Part shown: positions 19,868 to 29,947 of the stretch, piece by piece
Layout: every line of letters begins with the position of its first letter
Numbering within the stretch: the first letter of the stretch is position 1
Assembly (NCBI GenBank): GCA_023091665.1
Contig: JALJCQ010000022.1
Span: 992,001-1,056,000 of the forward strand
Source: Pythium myriotylum
Taxonomy: Eukaryota; Oomycota; Peronosporomycetes; Pythiales; Pythiaceae
Direction of reading: 5' to 3'
DNA length: 64,000 nt
Position numbers and translations under genes: made by a program
Notes under the pieces: generated by a model
Seen by the model: the letters and a program-made list of their open reading frames with translations, nothing else
Database searches by the model: none
What the model was told of the DNA's origin: nothing

Positions 19868-20572
19868 ATGAACTTTGCTCGCCTCCGACTCTCCAGCGAG
19901 GACACCACGACGCCGGCGCCGGCGCCCGAGCGCGGCGTCTGGTCGCAGGCCGAGCACGACAAGTTCCTCGAAGCCACGACGCTTTTCCCGAATGGGCCGT
20001 GGAAGGCCATCGCCGACCACGTGGGCACGCGCTCGGTGCGCCAGGTGCAGACCCACGCGCAAAAGTACCAGGAAAAAGTCGCTCGCCGTGAGCGCGGGCT
20101 CCAGAAGAACCGCCAGAAAGTGCAGCGCACCGAGCACCGCGTCGACGAGGCGTCGTTCGACTTTGTCAACCGCCCACGCGCTGCGAACGGACGCAAGCGA
20201 GGCTCCACGAACAAGGGCACGCCGGCCCCGCGGTCCACGGGCCCGTCCATCTTTAGCGGTATGGGCACGTCGCCGCCAGATGAACTGCTCCTCGAGGTCG
20301 CCGGGTTGTTTGAGCGAGACTCGACGCCGCGAGATGTGCCGTCGCCGCTGCCGTTCCGCCCCGAGATGCCCAGTGTGACGATCGAGCGGATAGAAAACCT
20401 GTCGATCGAAGACCCCAAGGCCGAGGAAGCCAAGCTCATCCAAGAGACCGCGCCGCAGAACCCCGTGAGCGCCCACGAAGTACCGACCATCAACGAGTCG
20501 CTCGACTACTTTTTGAGGTTCATGTCGGTCTGGGGGTCGGGCCCCATGGGCCACCACGGCTTCCGGAGGTGA
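19868..20572 (+). CDS. Myb-like SHAQKYF-class transcription factor 6
   Basis: 234 aa from the first ATG close to the Myb repeat (MNFARLRLSS); the open frame extends upstream but without another good start. Tryptophans at 25 and 45, THAQKYQ at 62-68, then RRERGLQKNRQKVQRTEHRV, a subgroup-specific version of the extension, followed by a basic FDFVNRPRA..GRKRG patch that could act as a nuclear signal. The tail SLDYFLRFMSVWGSGPMG is shared in form with gene 7. G+C and codon use are higher in GC3 than in genes 1-5, so this subgroup is an older or differently constrained lineage. Confidence 0.92.
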   Translation: MNFARLRLSSEDTTTPAPAPERGVWSQAEHDKFLEATTLFPNGPWKAIADHVGTRSVRQVQTHAQKYQEKVARRERGLQKNRQKVQRTEHRVDEASFDFVNRPRAANGRKRGSTNKGTPAPRSTGPSIFSGMGTSPPDELLLEVAGLFERDSTPRDVPSPLPFRPEMPSVTIERIENLSIEDPKAEEAKLIQETAPQNPVSAHEVPTINESLDYFLRFMSVWGSGPMGHHGFRR

Positions 20573-20861
20573 GTGGCGGGGGCTCCATTGAGTGTCTGTA
20601 GTGTGTGCAGGTGTACACTGTTGACAGTGTCGATCATGGGCTCAACGGCGCGAGCCTCCGTGTTGGTGTGGCGACTTTTTCCTAAATATTATGATTGGAG
20701 TGTACTTTTCCTCTATTTTTATACATCAATTCCGGCGGTTTCTCCTGACCCAATCGATCGGTAATCCGTTCTGCTGGCGACTGGCCAGAGTGAGTCACGC
20801 CAACAGCTCTTCGTGATCTGAGTTGGCTCAACTCCAACGTTCTCCACCTGCGAAACAAGCG

Positions 20862-20908
20862 CCAACGTTGGTGCGCCAACGTTGGTGTGCAGGATACACC
20901 AACGTTGG
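20862..20908. repeat. Triple CCAACGTTGG palindrome cluster
   Basis: Three copies in 47 bp. The half-site CAACG resembles Myb-type recognition cores (YAACNG). Binding is inference only. Confidence 0.6.
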
Positions 20909-21020
20909 TACCAACGCCCCCACCGTCAGGAAGCTGTCAAGCGGGCTCCGACTGTTCCAACAGCCGAGACCAACAGTTGGCGCGGGGCGATCAATCTCCG
21001 CGCGCAGATTAGTACTGCAT

Positions 21021-21054
21021 CTCGCCGACGGCTATCAAAATAGCCGTCGGCGAG
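21021..21054. repeat. Hairpin with 14-bp perfect stem
   Basis: CTCGCCGACGGCTA, loop TCAAAA, TAGCCGTCGGCGAG. Confidence 0.85.
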
Positions 21055-21523
21055 GGATGTCGCGTGGAGAGCGCGTGGTGGATTCTCAATTGTGGATAAC
21101 TGAAACGAAAATCGAAAGAAGCCGGCCATTGTGGATCACGAAAATTGGGCGGGCGGCTGTTCCACTGGGGGCGATTTGGAACCTCCCAGAACCTATATAC
21201 CACCATTCATCAGCACCTTGGAACCGGCTTGACTGCCCTTTCGACTATTGACTCGGTCCCTCTAATAATAAATACATCTTTCGTGAAAAATTTCCCCCCT
21301 CAAAAACACCTCAACGAGAAGAGTCCTGATTCATCTCTCGGCTGCAATCTGTCACCAGGCTCCGCGGATGGGGAAAAGTCGAGCGCCGATTATGCCCCGC
21401 TCGGGAGACGTCAAGGTGTCACACGACGACCAGCTCAAGCGTGCAGTCACCAACTGCACGTGTACCGTAGGGCTCGCGTAAGGAGCGCTTCTCCTCCTCC
21501 ACTTCGCCTCCTCCCTCGGCCCC

Positions 21524-22381
21524 ATGGCCGACGACGTCGAGTACACGCCGCCCACCGCCGTCGAGCGCGGCGTCTGGTCCCAGGAAGAGCACGACAAGTT
21601 CCTCGAGGCCGTGACGCAGTACCCGAACGGGCCCTGGAAGGCCATCGCGGCGCTCATCGGCACGCGCTCGGTGCGCCAGGTGCAGACCCACGCGCAAAAG
21701 TACCAGGAAAAAGTCAACCGCCGCCAGCGCGGGCTCCAGAAGAACCGCCAGCGAGTGCAGCGCACCGAGCACCGCGTCGAAGAGGCCACCTACGACTTCC
21801 TCCAGCGCCCGCGCGCCGTCAAGGGCCGCAAGCGAGGCAAGTACAACAAGCGCAACCCGCGCGTCGCGCCCATCCCGCCGCGCCCACGCACGGTCTCGAA
21901 CGCCGTCGCCGCCGCCGCCGCCGTCTCGGCGCAGCTCTCGTCTGGCTCGGCGTCGGCGCCGCCCTCGCCCAAGCACGAGGATATCGTACCGCCTCCGTCT
22001 GTGGCGTCGGGGGGTGACGACGCGCCGCTGCCGTCGCCCAACGAAGTCCACAGCCCCGACATTTTCAAAGACCACGCGGGAGAAGAGCTGCTGCGCGAGA
22101 GCGACCAGCTCTTCCAGCTCGACTCGCCCGCTCTGCCGCCGCTCGTCGCCGACGGCTCGCCACTGCTGACGGCCGCGGAGCCCGAGCCCGAGACCATCGA
22201 CAGCCTGCTCTACGACGACATTGTCGCCGTGGAAGAAGCCCCCGAGCACGCCCTCGACGTCGGCGACGTGCCCTCGCTCAACGAGGCACTCGACTACTTC
22301 CTCAAGGTCATGACGGTGTGGGGACCAGGCCCTGGCTCGAGCGGCGCACACCTCAGCAGTCCGTCCGGCGGCCACCGATGA
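21524..22381 (+). CDS. Myb-like SHAQKYF-class transcription factor 7
   Basis: 285 aa, the closest relative of gene 6. Myb repeat with tryptophans at 18 and 38, THAQKYQ at 55-61, then the extension QRGLQKNRQRVQRTEHRVEE and a basic stretch (VKGRKRGKYNKRN). A long alanine/proline/serine-rich acidic middle is typical of an activation or linker region. The C-terminal part has SLNEALDYFLKVMTVWGPGP. Starts at an ATG in ccatggcc context, 15 residues before the repeat. Genes 6 and 7 are tandem, 0.95 kb apart, and form their own subgroup. Confidence 0.93.
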   Translation: MADDVEYTPPTAVERGVWSQEEHDKFLEAVTQYPNGPWKAIAALIGTRSVRQVQTHAQKYQEKVNRRQRGLQKNRQRVQRTEHRVEEATYDFLQRPRAVKGRKRGKYNKRNPRVAPIPPRPRTVSNAVAAAAAVSAQLSSGSASAPPSPKHEDIVPPPSVASGGDDAPLPSPNEVHSPDIFKDHAGEELLRESDQLFQLDSPALPPLVADGSPLLTAAEPEPETIDSLLYDDIVAVEEAPEHALDVGDVPSLNEALDYFLKVMTVWGPGPGSSGAHLSSPSGGHR

Positions 22382-22773
22382 ACCTGCCGGCCATCCCTTA
22401 CTACCATGTTCACATGTATCTATACGCTCCATGTCCGTTCTCGTCCATGTGTAATGAACTCATAATCGAAGCCCTCCGAAGTTTTCTCTGCGACACATCT
22501 CGTGTTCTTGATTCGTCATGATTGTGACTTGATTCGCTCTTGCCCTTCTTCTCTCTGTCTGTTTCCTGACATGGAAGGGCGTGCTCGAGCTCTCGGGCTT
22601 TCGGTCAGCGAGCTCGGATTGCGGCTGCTCGATCAAGCCAGAAGTTTGCAAACGTTCAGTTTCCGCGAGCTGTGTGAGTAGCCAAGCGTAGATCGATCTG
22701 TCAACGAGAGTGGCCAGCATCCCATCGAGGAGAACAAAAAATCAATGCAAGTTTTCTGTTGGCACCACGTCAA
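22382..22773 (+). other. Intergenic between convergent genes, nothing recognised
   Basis: Contains only the 3' ends of Myb gene 7 and the PLC-like gene. Confidence 0.6.
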
Positions 22774-25494
22774 CTAACATGCTACCACTACTGCGATCAC
22801 GGTCGCCAAGGCCATCGTCATGACGGACACGCCGTGGGAAACCACGCCACTAGTCTGCTTGGAGCTGCCACTCGCGCCACCAGAGTTGCCCGAGCCACCG
22901 CTGCTCGAACTGCCGAATGCGGCTTCGTCGGCGGCTGAGATCACTGGCATGCTGGAAACGTCGACATCGACCTGTGCTGTCGCGTCAGCACCTGTTGCCT
23001 TCAACGCCGTCACCAACGCAGCGTTCTCGATCGCGAGCTTCGGGGCACCGAACGCGTATCCGCTGGGACAGCTCGATCCCTGAGCCACGATCTTCCAGTC
23101 CACGCGGCTGCTGCTCGACACGCACGCAATGTTCTTGATTGACGATTTGTCCGCGACGCCGTACCATCGCCCGTCCTTGGCAGAGACCTCGGCCGCCGTG
23201 TCACCGCGGCTCGGCTCGTTCGCTGCCCAGGACCAAACGAGCGCCTCCACTACGGCTCCATCGAGTCCGTCCGCAGCCAGAATGTTGACACCGGCGTTGA
23301 CAAACACAGGCAGCGTCGAGGCGTTCACGACCGCAGGCTCTGTTGCTGTACCGTTCAGAACACTTCCGGACAGAGCCTCCTCCGACATGGTCGCGTAGTG
23401 GAGCTGGCTTCCGTAGACACGCACAATCGATCCCGAGTTGGTCTTGGCGCCCCAGATCGTGCCTGCGCCTTGGTCGGTCTTACCACCGGGGATATCGCGC
23501 CAGCTGCCGCACGCAGTGCGCATTGCGAAGTACGAGGTTCCATCAGCTTCGCCATCCAACAACAGCACAATGCGCTTGCCTTGCTTCACAAAATCTGTCA
23601 ACGGCGTCGACTTCCATGAGGCACCCATCGACTTCAGATCCGCTGGGGTGAGAAGCAAGTCGCCGTACGTCGCAGTATGGATAGCCAGCATCTCATCCGT
23701 CTTCTTGAAAGCCGAGAGCTCGCTGCCCGTGTCGAGATAAACAAAGATCAACTCGGTGGGGTTGGCCTTTAGCCACGTGACAATCTCCTTGACCGAGTCC
23801 GAGTGCAGACGGGCTTCATCGGCGCGGATGCCGCCCAACGAGGGCAGACAACCCATCAGCGAAGACTGCCACTCGACCGTGACAGCAGTCGTTTCGCCTG
23901 CCGAGAGAAGGCCCTCGGTCGTTCGCTTGATAGCCTTGCTGATGTCGTCCAGGATCGAGAAGTTGATACGCGAGCAGTGGCCGTCGCGAATCTTGCTGGC
24001 GTAGTAGTGGACGTCCACCTCCAAGAATCGCACGCCAAGGTTCAGCTGGTCCGTGAGCGTCAGGTACTGATTGTTGGTGCGCATGTACGAGTTCGAGTTG
24101 TTGGCGTCGAGCACCTTGTTAATGAGCTGGTCACGGTTGCCCCAGCCACGTGCAAACGTTGTCGCCGAGTTGTGGGTGGCAGGCAGTTGCGTGTAGCAGA
24201 AGGGCAGAGCGTACGAGAGGTTCCGCTGGTACGAGGTGGCGCGCGCGACCCACGGCGCGACCTTGGCGGTTCCTTCTTCGCACACGTCCGAGCAGACCTT
24301 GTCGGCGTCGCAGAGCTGCGTGGTCGTGCACTTGACGTCCACAACCTTGGAGGTCTTACTGGTGGTGGTTGACACGATCGGCTTGGCCGTCGACTGGGTC
24401 AACGTGTAAGCTGGGTTCGTGCAAGTCGTCTTGAACGAGCAACTCGACAGAGTATCGTACTGGGACGCAAATTTCTTGTCAGCATCCTGGAGACCCGCGA
24501 TCAAGTTGAGCGTATCAGGGAGCGAGGTGCCCGTGAGATGCTTGACGATGTCGTCAAAGCTTTGCAGAAGCGACGCGAACTTTGGCGCGCAGCACGATAG
24601 CGCCGAGTAAGAATACTTGCCGCCCGTCGAAGAGACGCGACTGGCAAACGACGTGGCATCCAAGGCTGAGCACGCAGCCGTTCCATCGGGCAGTGCGAAA
24701 AGAGGCAGACCGGCATCCATGAGCAGCGGGCTCAGCAACGACGTGTCACCCGTTTCCTCGACGATTCCGGAGACGAACGAGAGCAGGGACTGACCGCAGT
24801 ACGTGTTGGCGCCGTCCGTGGTCGTGCACATGGACAAATGGAGTCCGTTGATGATAGCGACAAGAGTCTGGTCGAGGGTCTTGCCGTCCGGCACGATGAG
24901 CTTGAGCAGCTCGTACAAGTCGATGAGCTGCGAGCAGCAGGCGCCTTTCGTGTCGAGAATGTTGACGAGCACGGGGACGAGCGCATCCACACAGGGGCCG
25001 ATCTCGTCGTTCATAGACGAGCAGAAGGCCTTGTTCTTGGTCGAGTCAGCCGTCCAGTTGGCGAGCGTCTTGGTCAGCGACGCGGTCGTCGCGGCCGAGC
25101 CGCTCGAGCTTCCTGCCGTCGTGATCCCCGAGACCAGCGCGTTAAGCAGCTCGGTGAAGGCCGAGAGCCCCGTGTTGCCCGAGCCCAGCAGCGAGATGAG
25201 CGTGTTGAGCGTGCACTTGGCGCCCGAGGCCGAGAGCGGCGCCATGAGCGCATTGATGTTGGAGGCGACGCAGTTGCGGATGCCGAGCGTCGGCGGCAGC
25301 GCCGTGAGGTAGCCCGAGAGCGGGTTGGACTTGAACGCCGCGTCGCACGAGGCCTGGTCGTCGGCCTGCGCCGTGAGAATGCGCTCCACGTGGCGCTGCA
25401 GCAGTGGCGCGACGTCGTCGGTCGCGTGCGGTTGAGCGCGCGCGATCGCAGCGCAGGAAGCAGCGACGGCGGCGACGAGCTTGAGCCACTTCAT
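22774..25494 (-). CDS. Secreted PLC-X-like phosphodiesterase, probably GPI-anchored
   Basis: 906 aa. Residues 1-20 (MKWLKLVAAVAASCAAIARA) form a clear signal peptide, and the C-terminus has a Ser/Gly-rich linker and a hydrophobic end (MALATVIAVVVAC), as in GPI-anchored proteins. The N-terminal half (about 20-400) is cysteine-rich, with no family I recognise. From about 430 it resembles the PI-PLC X-type TIM barrel: LPATHNSATTFARGW with the catalytic-type His, LTDQLNLGVRFLEVDVHYY, DGHC, then ELIFVYLDTGSEL and KQGKRIVLLLDGE. No Y or C2 domain is present, so it is a PLC-like phosphodiesterase rather than a classical signalling PLC. Likely at the cell surface or wall; substrate unknown. A thick shadow of antisense open frames is not coding. 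Confidence 0.88.
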   Translation of the reverse strand: MKWLKLVAAVAASCAAIARAQPHATDDVAPLLQRHVERILTAQADDQASCDAAFKSNPLSGYLTALPPTLGIRNCVASNINALMAPLSASGAKCTLNTLISLLGSGNTGLSAFTELLNALVSGITTAGSSSGSAATTASLTKTLANWTADSTKNKAFCSSMNDEIGPCVDALVPVLVNILDTKGACCSQLIDLYELLKLIVPDGKTLDQTLVAIINGLHLSMCTTTDGANTYCGQSLLSFVSGIVEETGDTSLLSPLLMDAGLPLFALPDGTAACSALDATSFASRVSSTGGKYSYSALSCCAPKFASLLQSFDDIVKHLTGTSLPDTLNLIAGLQDADKKFASQYDTLSSCSFKTTCTNPAYTLTQSTAKPIVSTTTSKTSKVVDVKCTTTQLCDADKVCSDVCEEGTAKVAPWVARATSYQRNLSYALPFCYTQLPATHNSATTFARGWGNRDQLINKVLDANNSNSYMRTNNQYLTLTDQLNLGVRFLEVDVHYYASKIRDGHCSRINFSILDDISKAIKRTTEGLLSAGETTAVTVEWQSSLMGCLPSLGGIRADEARLHSDSVKEIVTWLKANPTELIFVYLDTGSELSAFKKTDEMLAIHTATYGDLLLTPADLKSMGASWKSTPLTDFVKQGKRIVLLLDGEADGTSYFAMRTACGSWRDIPGGKTDQGAGTIWGAKTNSGSIVRVYGSQLHYATMSEEALSGSVLNGTATEPAVVNASTLPVFVNAGVNILAADGLDGAVVEALVWSWAANEPSRGDTAAEVSAKDGRWYGVADKSSIKNIACVSSSSRVDWKIVAQGSSCPSGYAFGAPKLAIENAALVTALKATGADATAQVDVDVSSMPVISAADEAAFGSSSSGGSGNSGGASGSSKQTSGVVSHGVSVMTMALATVIAVVVAC

Positions 25495-27693
25495 GAGGAG
25501 AGCTCAAGAGCGACTGAGGCGAAGTGGAGAGCGCGAGAAGGGAGACGAGAGGTGGCGGAGCGTAGAGCGTTACAGACTGAGGCGCTGGGAAGATCGTGCG
25601 GGGAGGAGGACGCTTGCGGGAGGCGGCGGCAGCGCAAGTGTCCGACGCCTCGGTCGGCGTCGCATACAGAGCGAGGGAGGGCGAAAGGTTGTCGATAGTA
25701 GATATCCATCGGTATAGAAGGGGGGATACATATTTAAGAGGTAAACGGCAGTGTAGTTGTTGCGGATGTAGAGGGAGGAGGACGTGGGGGTATGGGATAT
25801 GAGAGGTGTGTCCAGTTGCGACTCTTGAGGCAATCCAGGTGGGCAACTGAACCTTTGTACAATCACGACCTCAAAGAGAAGGCGCTGATGGATGTGATTG
25901 GCTGCAGGAAGAACTGTTCGGGAGGACGGAGGTTCAAACACCAAATGCACGGAACGAGAGGGCTCGGTGTAAAAGTTTGACGGTCCATTTTGAAAGCGTT
26001 CTCTTTCTTGTTGTCTCTCGACACGACTTGATGGGGGGAAGACATCGCCATGCGATGACCAAACGAGAGAAGAGTTGCCGTGTGCAGTAGTGAACGCAGC
26101 CTCGGAATGTGGAGCACGCAGGGTGGTCGGTGGATGGGTCGATTTAACACACGTCTCGGGTGAAATGTTAAATATGATGCATAAAGTTAAGAAATCTTTC
26201 TCACACCGGAACCTCACAACCGGTTGAATGTCGGTTTCGTAACCCCGTGACACGTAACCTTGTTTTACTCGCGTTATAGGATATTGCATTTGATAGAATA
26301 TGTTACAACGGAGGTGGCGATCATGTGCGACAACGACGAGAGCTGCAACTGGGACACGACACGATGCTCGTCAGCAGCGTTGCCCCGATCCGCCAGTCGT
26401 CGACAACTCGATGGAACGCCTTGGAGAGATGTCGTCTCCCCTCTCGCCCACGCGTGTCAAGCCCAGTGGTCGCATCGTGGACCCTTTCAGTGATAGATAT
26501 GTGACAATGTCGAATGGACAAACTAACAATCCCAACCGAGCGACCAACTAGCGAATAAAGAAATGGACTCGTTCTGCTTGACAAGCCACGCAAGCCGATA
26601 AACGCCGACGAGGGCCCAGGTCCAGTGGTGCAATTGTCCTACGGATCCCGATGGGCGTCGATTCAAAGTGGACAGTCAAATCTGCAGCGAGTGAGTGGGA
26701 CCTTTCAACTGGATTGTGCCCAACTCATCGAGCGCCAACAATGCAGTGTGATTCACTGTATTCGCGATTTATCAGATCCACAATGTGTTGACTCGAAATC
26801 CGGGAGTACAGTGTACCTCCACGTGGACACGACTGGTTAAGATGAGGAAACATGGGTGCAAGTGTCTGACATCGATATGATGCCTACCAAAAAGTGGCCA
26901 ATCGACGCAATCATTCCGTTGGAAAAGAACGACCGTACCGAAGGATTCTCGAGGAGAATTCACCTACAGCAGGTGAGTTGGGTAGTTCTGTCCTGCGTTC
27001 TGTGTCGAAAAGGCGTGTCCACCACTACAGCTCCACGGTGTTCCCTCGAGATGCCGCACCTCTGAGGGAGAGACCTTTAGATCAATGAAGCAAGCGAGCA
27101 ATCCAGCTCAAAGCATGTCGTCAAATAGAACTAAACAACTAAGTGTGTGAGATTGATATCTTTGCATTCCAAGAATGCAGAGTCGTCGTGATATAGATCT
27201 GCGTGGCGGCGAAGATCGACAATGCTGAGTTCAGATCTCGCCAATTGCCATACTAATCCATTTCCTTGTGCCGCGTTGAGCCACCTCGAAGCCAGCACGC
27301 TGTCCAACGCTGGACATTGGTGCCACGTGCACTACGTACGTACTGGACGAGTGTGTCCGAGTAGCTTCTGCGCCCGAGAAGGATGCAAACGGATTGCAAG
27401 AGGGAATCGAAGCCTCGCATCAGTCAGCGATTCGCCAACTTGCATGATATCTGAAGGAGATGGATTCATTCCATTTTCCTAAAACAAGGTCCCACAGCAT
27501 ACAAATCCCAAGTAGTTCTAATCTCAGCTACAATTTTTTCTTACCTTGCTTTGATCACTGTGGATCCATGGTTGCAGGTGTCACACGCTACGGTTGCACG
27601 GCCGGGCACCTCGGAACACCATCCTTATACAGGCCGCTACGCCCGCACGCGCGTTGATGTGAATCTCAGCCCAATGGGCAACTCTTCTTTTGA
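25495..27693 (+). other. 2.2-kb intergenic region, nothing recognised
   Basis: Holds the promoter side of the PLC-like gene (left) and of Myb gene 8 (right). Open frames here (for example 25,570-26,289 minus) have no family features and look random. Confidence 0.55.
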
Positions 27694-28434
27694 ATGGCTC
27701 CGTATCTCGACGACATCCGGGAAGATGGTCGGGCCTTGGAGATTTCTGTTCCGCTGCCAAGAGATGTCTACACCAATGGCTTCATTGCCTCGCGACGGGT
27801 CATTCCGCAACTTGCCTCGCGCATGCACAATCCCAACGACCACACTACCAATCCATCTCTGAACTCCGCACCCATGATCGGCCAGCCACTCCCGACGCCT
27901 ACGAGCTCGATCCCGGGCAACCCATACATCGATGTCTTCCACCGCAAGGCAGCACCAAAGCCCCACGGGTGGACAGACGCCATTAACAATGGTGTCTGGT
28001 CCGAGGAAGAGCACGCACGCTTCATGGAGGCGCTGCGCATGTACCCTGGTGGCCCCTGGCGACTCGTGGCCGAGCACGTCGGCACGCGTACGGTGCGCCA
28101 GGTGCAGACCCACATGCAAAAGATCAACGAGAAGGCGCGGCGCCACCGCCGTGGCCTCCACAAGAAGCGAAAGGAGCGCCCACGCAGCGAGCCCATCGGC
28201 TCAGTGTCCGCTATCTCCTCCTCAGATGACGACGAGCGCGCGAGCGACTCGGACCAGAGCGTGATCTTCGATCCCATCGTGCTCTCGCCAAGCTGGGACG
28301 CCGCTGCAGCCTCGTCGTCGACCGAGGCATTCGGTGAGGACGAGCTCGTCTTCGACGACTCGTTGATCAGTGAGCTCAACCTCGACGGCATGGAGGATCT
28401 CTTCGGCGCGCTTTTCACGGACCTCAGCTCCTAA
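27694..28434 (+). CDS. Myb-like protein 8, divergent recognition helix
   Basis: 246 aa with an unusually long N-terminal arm (about 100 residues, Pro/Ser/Asn-rich) before the Myb repeat (tryptophans at 102 and 122). The motif corresponding to SHAQKYF reads THMQKIN (139-145): Ala and the aromatic are both replaced. The EHRID extension is absent (RKERPRSEPIGS instead). The C-terminus keeps an acidic-hydrophobic helix (LISELNLDGMEDLFGALFTD) that may replace the LDY tail of its relatives. Altered DNA specificity is likely but not shown. The ATG is the first in frame close to the conserved part; the true start could be nearer the repeat. Confidence 0.85.
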   Translation: MAPYLDDIREDGRALEISVPLPRDVYTNGFIASRRVIPQLASRMHNPNDHTTNPSLNSAPMIGQPLPTPTSSIPGNPYIDVFHRKAAPKPHGWTDAINNGVWSEEEHARFMEALRMYPGGPWRLVAEHVGTRTVRQVQTHMQKINEKARRHRRGLHKKRKERPRSEPIGSVSAISSSDDDERASDSDQSVIFDPIVLSPSWDAAAASSSTEAFGEDELVFDDSLISELNLDGMEDLFGALFTDLSS

Positions 28435-29455
28435 CGACTGCTCTGGCACCTACAAGCGCCCCAACTTTTTACACTATGAACTCCTCGTACAATTATCCAC
28501 TACTACAACTTGCATGGGTATCGAATAAAATACACGCCAACATTTGACTCCAACGACGAATTGCTGGGTTCACATCGACCATCCTGTTGACGACGCGGCC
28601 GTGCCGTCATCAAGTCCAAGATTCCCACATTGTGTGGAGCATGTTCATCGCCGCGAGCCGCGTGCCTAATGGCCGAGATCTCCATTCGGCATTTCTTGGA
28701 GAAACGTGGATGGACACCTGTCCAACGCGGATCCAACGCCAACGCCAACGTTGGTGCCAACGAGAACTCATTCCCGACCCCAAATTTTCGATCCTTTCCG
28801 GATGGTGTTCAGGAGGGGTCGGGGAGATCCGTCCACAACCAGGTCTCATTATACAAAACAAGGTACTATATGAAAGTAAATATTTCAGAAAAGATATCTC
28901 TATTAAACCTCATTTTCATACGTATCATCTAAACTGAACCTACTTTTGGTAAGTTATTTGCTGGAACGCCGACTGCCTTGGAGACCCCCGCTTTAGTGCC
29001 TTTTGTCCCGATGAGATGGTCCTCTCCAAAGGAAACTTGAACCCAATCGCACCTACGAAGTTGAAGCCATCCTGGTGCCATTCGCACCCGATGCATAAAC
29101 GCTCGGATTGCCGCGTTTACTTACTTGGCTTTACCCACGTCATTACATCACGAGCAATCGGTGCAATACGGCAATCGGCCGATCGGCTCTGGACACGATG
29201 GACACAAACATGTAGCCATTCGGCAGTCGCGGCGCCGCCCGACCACGCAAACAGGGTGGGGGCAAACACCCCAATGTCTCACACGAGATGAGTTCTGCAT
29301 CGAAATGTTGCGGCTCTTGATGACCCCGCTGCCGGAGAACGTTCCGAAGCGGAATCGGCCGCGTCGGTGATGGGGACACACATCCCGTAACCCTGGTTCC
29401 AAGTCCAGGGTCACTCTTGAATTCGCCTTCCGTTCACCACTCTCTATTGAAAATC
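28435..29455 (+). other. Intergenic, one CCAACGTTGG site
   Basis: Contains CCAACG repeats ending in a CCAACGTTGG palindrome at 28,745-28,754. No gene seen. Confidence 0.5.
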
Positions 29456-29947
29456 ATGAACACAAACGTCAACCGCGGCGTCTGGTCAGCCGACGAGCAC
29501 GATCGCTTCCTCCAAGCCATCCAGGTCTACCCGCATGGGCCCTGGCGTTACGTTGCCAAGCACGTCGGCACTCGCGGCGTTCGACAAGTGCAAACCCACG
29601 CCCAAAAATACTACGAAAAAGTCGGAAGACACATGCGAGGTCTCCGCAAAGAGCGACGCAGCTGGGTGCGGTCCGAGCACCGCATCGACGATCTCCCTCC
29701 GGGTCTCCAACGACCTCTCGGGCCCTCCAACATCCAAGCACGGCTACATTCAACTCCTTCACTCGATGAGGCAGCCTCGATGCCCATGTACATCCCCATC
29801 CCGCCGACAGCAGCCCAGACTCATCAACAAGATCCTGAGTGGTTGCTCTCGGATATGGCCCATTCAGCACCCGAACTGGGCCTTCTCGCGCAGCTGCCAT
29901 CGCTAGAAGAGTCTCTGGACATGCTGCTCGAGTGCCTTTCCGACTAG
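29456..29947 (+). CDS. Myb-like SHAQKYF-class transcription factor 9
   Basis: 163 aa, a compact form: the Myb repeat begins almost at the start (tryptophans at 10 and 30), THAQKYY 47-53, extension RGLRKERRSWVRSEHRIDD to residue 79, a short proline-rich linker, and the tail SLEESLDMLLECLSD as the last residues. The first ATG of the frame was chosen; upstream codons in frame lack an ATG. Similar layout to genes 10 and 11. Confidence 0.92.
   Translation: MNTNVNRGVWSADEHDRFLQAIQVYPHGPWRYVAKHVGTRGVRQVQTHAQKYYEKVGRHMRGLRKERRSWVRSEHRIDDLPPGLQRPLGPSNIQARLHSTPSLDEAASMPMYIPIPPTAAQTHQQDPEWLLSDMAHSAPELGLLAQLPSLEESLDMLLECLSD

Larger units (their letters stand above)
20573..21523 (+). promoter_or_regulatory. 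Region between Myb genes 6 and 7 with repeated CCAACGTTGG sites and a hairpin
   Basis: Three exact CCAACGTTGG palindromes at 20,862-20,871, 20,876-20,885 and 20,899-20,908, plus looser copies nearby, and a 14-bp hairpin at 21,021-21,054. No gene. Confidence 0.5.

Noticed and set aside
19420..20557. Long antisense open frames (357 and 244 codons) over Myb gene 6
   Set aside because: They are GC-rich shadows of the plus-strand gene: Arg/Ser-rich translation without domain, and the sense frame has a full Myb domain.
21419..22432. 337-codon antisense frame over Myb gene 7
   Set aside because: Composition mirrors the sense codons; no motif, and it runs exactly across the sense gene.
25570..26289. 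239-codon minus-strand frame 5' of the PLC-like gene
   Set aside because: No domain or signal, random composition; lies in the promoter/leader region.
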